From positions 1,674,001 through 1,738,000 of the forward strand of contig CM045990.1 of the NCBI GenBank assembly GCA_025175895.1: a stretch of DNA of 64,000 nt, given 5' to 3'. Origin of the DNA: Wurfbainia villosa. Its lineage: Eukaryota > Streptophyta > Magnoliopsida > Zingiberales > Zingiberaceae. This document shows positions 63,838-64,000 of this stretch, one piece after another (the stretch's first letter is position 1; every line of letters starts with the position of its first letter). The notes beneath the pieces are model-generated. The model made no database searches, had not been told where the DNA came from, and saw only the letters and a list, made by a program, of their open reading frames with translations. Position numbers and translations under genes: made by a program.

Positions 63838-64000
63838 ATGGAGTTTCAAGAAAAATTGGGTGATGACATTATGGTTCCACCTACCTTCGACTGCAAATAT
63901 TTCACATATTGAAAAGGTAGAATGATGTATTTTCTTATGTGTAAATTTGAAAATTGGATTAGTGTTGAAGTAGGATTTGAAGCTTCGACGGACAAGAAAG
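63838..64000 (+). pseudogene. gag: gag start of element H (partial, nonsense mutation)
   Basis: MEFQEKLGDDIMVPPTFDCK, then a TGA at 63910-63912 where related Gags have Trp, then KGRMMYFLMCKFENWISVE, matching the WW..RMEVFF region of other copies. The frame leaves the window. Confidence 0.75.

Larger units (their letters stand above)
62082..64000 (+). mobile_element. Element H: gag-only-type LTR element, 5' part (runs off the window)
   Basis: LTR 62082-63759, primer site, and the first 54 codons of gag. The LTR starts directly after the TATTG that also flanks F. By LTR and Gag start it belongs with E and F, but more diverged; whether it lacks pol cannot be seen here. Confidence 0.85.

Noticed and set aside
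1..64000. tRNA or rRNA genes
   Set aside because: None recognised; TGGTATCAGAGC matches are retroelement primer sites next to LTRs, not tRNA genes.

Overview
This window looks like repeat-rich nuclear DNA from a flowering plant. The evidence is exon-intron structure resembling plant ALG5, Ty1/copia and Athila-type Ty3/gypsy retrotransposons primed by plant tRNAs, and an RTE-type LINE with a (TTG)n tail. I cannot name the species; a monocot is only a guess. I see no intact host gene. The one recognisable host locus is a broken minus-strand copy of ALG5 (dolichyl-phosphate beta-glucosyltransferase), with exons at 11456-12404 and 25692-25737. The 13.3-kb intron between its two highest-coordinate exons holds a complete 8.9-kb copia element (12509-21447, target duplication AAGGT) and a 3.3-kb LINE (21589-24849, 17-bp duplication). 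Almost everything else is retrotransposon inserted into retrotransposon.

The dominant inhabitants are seven copies (A, B, C, E, F, G, H) of LTR elements of 5-7 kb. They have a Met-tRNA-type primer site, a polypurine tract and a gag gene, but no protease, integrase, reverse transcriptase or RNase H. Every gag that reaches its end stops just after a conserved W-V-P-(K/R)-S motif, about where the protease would begin in a full copia polyprotein. They resemble the non-autonomous TR-GAG class and show Sirevirus-like traits: a coiled coil in Gag and repeated polypurine tracts before the 3' LTR. There are two grades. G has a full UBN2-type capsid region and one zinc knuckle. A, B, C, E and F lack the second half of that region and have two zinc knuckles. 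C and G still have uninterrupted gag frames (523 and 573 aa).

Layout. 1-514: unidentified coding fragment and a short tandem repeat. 515-6371: element A (TSD AGTTT), inserted in element B (6372-10198, minus). 10199-10580: fold-back transposon end. 10581-25856: ALG5 remnant with copia J and the LINE. 25857-30073: truncated copia D1. 30079-33115: element C. 33117-34588: minus-strand copia remnant I. 34589-62076: element F (TSD TATTG). Inside F lie a solo LTR D2 (37579-44751, TSD GTAAG), itself split by element G (38990-44477, TSD CATGC), and an Athila-like element K (47228-60738, TSD AAAGT), itself split by element E (49118-55695). 62082-64000: start of element H.

Target duplications give the insertion order: F before D2 before G; F before K before E; B before A. 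The LTRs are unusual. They carry arrays of the palindrome CAGTCGACTG just upstream of a TATA box, a hairpin-forming CCAAG...CTTGG minisatellite and, in F and H, a second polypurine-tract/LTR-start junction inside the LTR. Many premature stops in these elements are Gln or Trp codons changed by C:G to T:A transition, as expected of long-methylated DNA.
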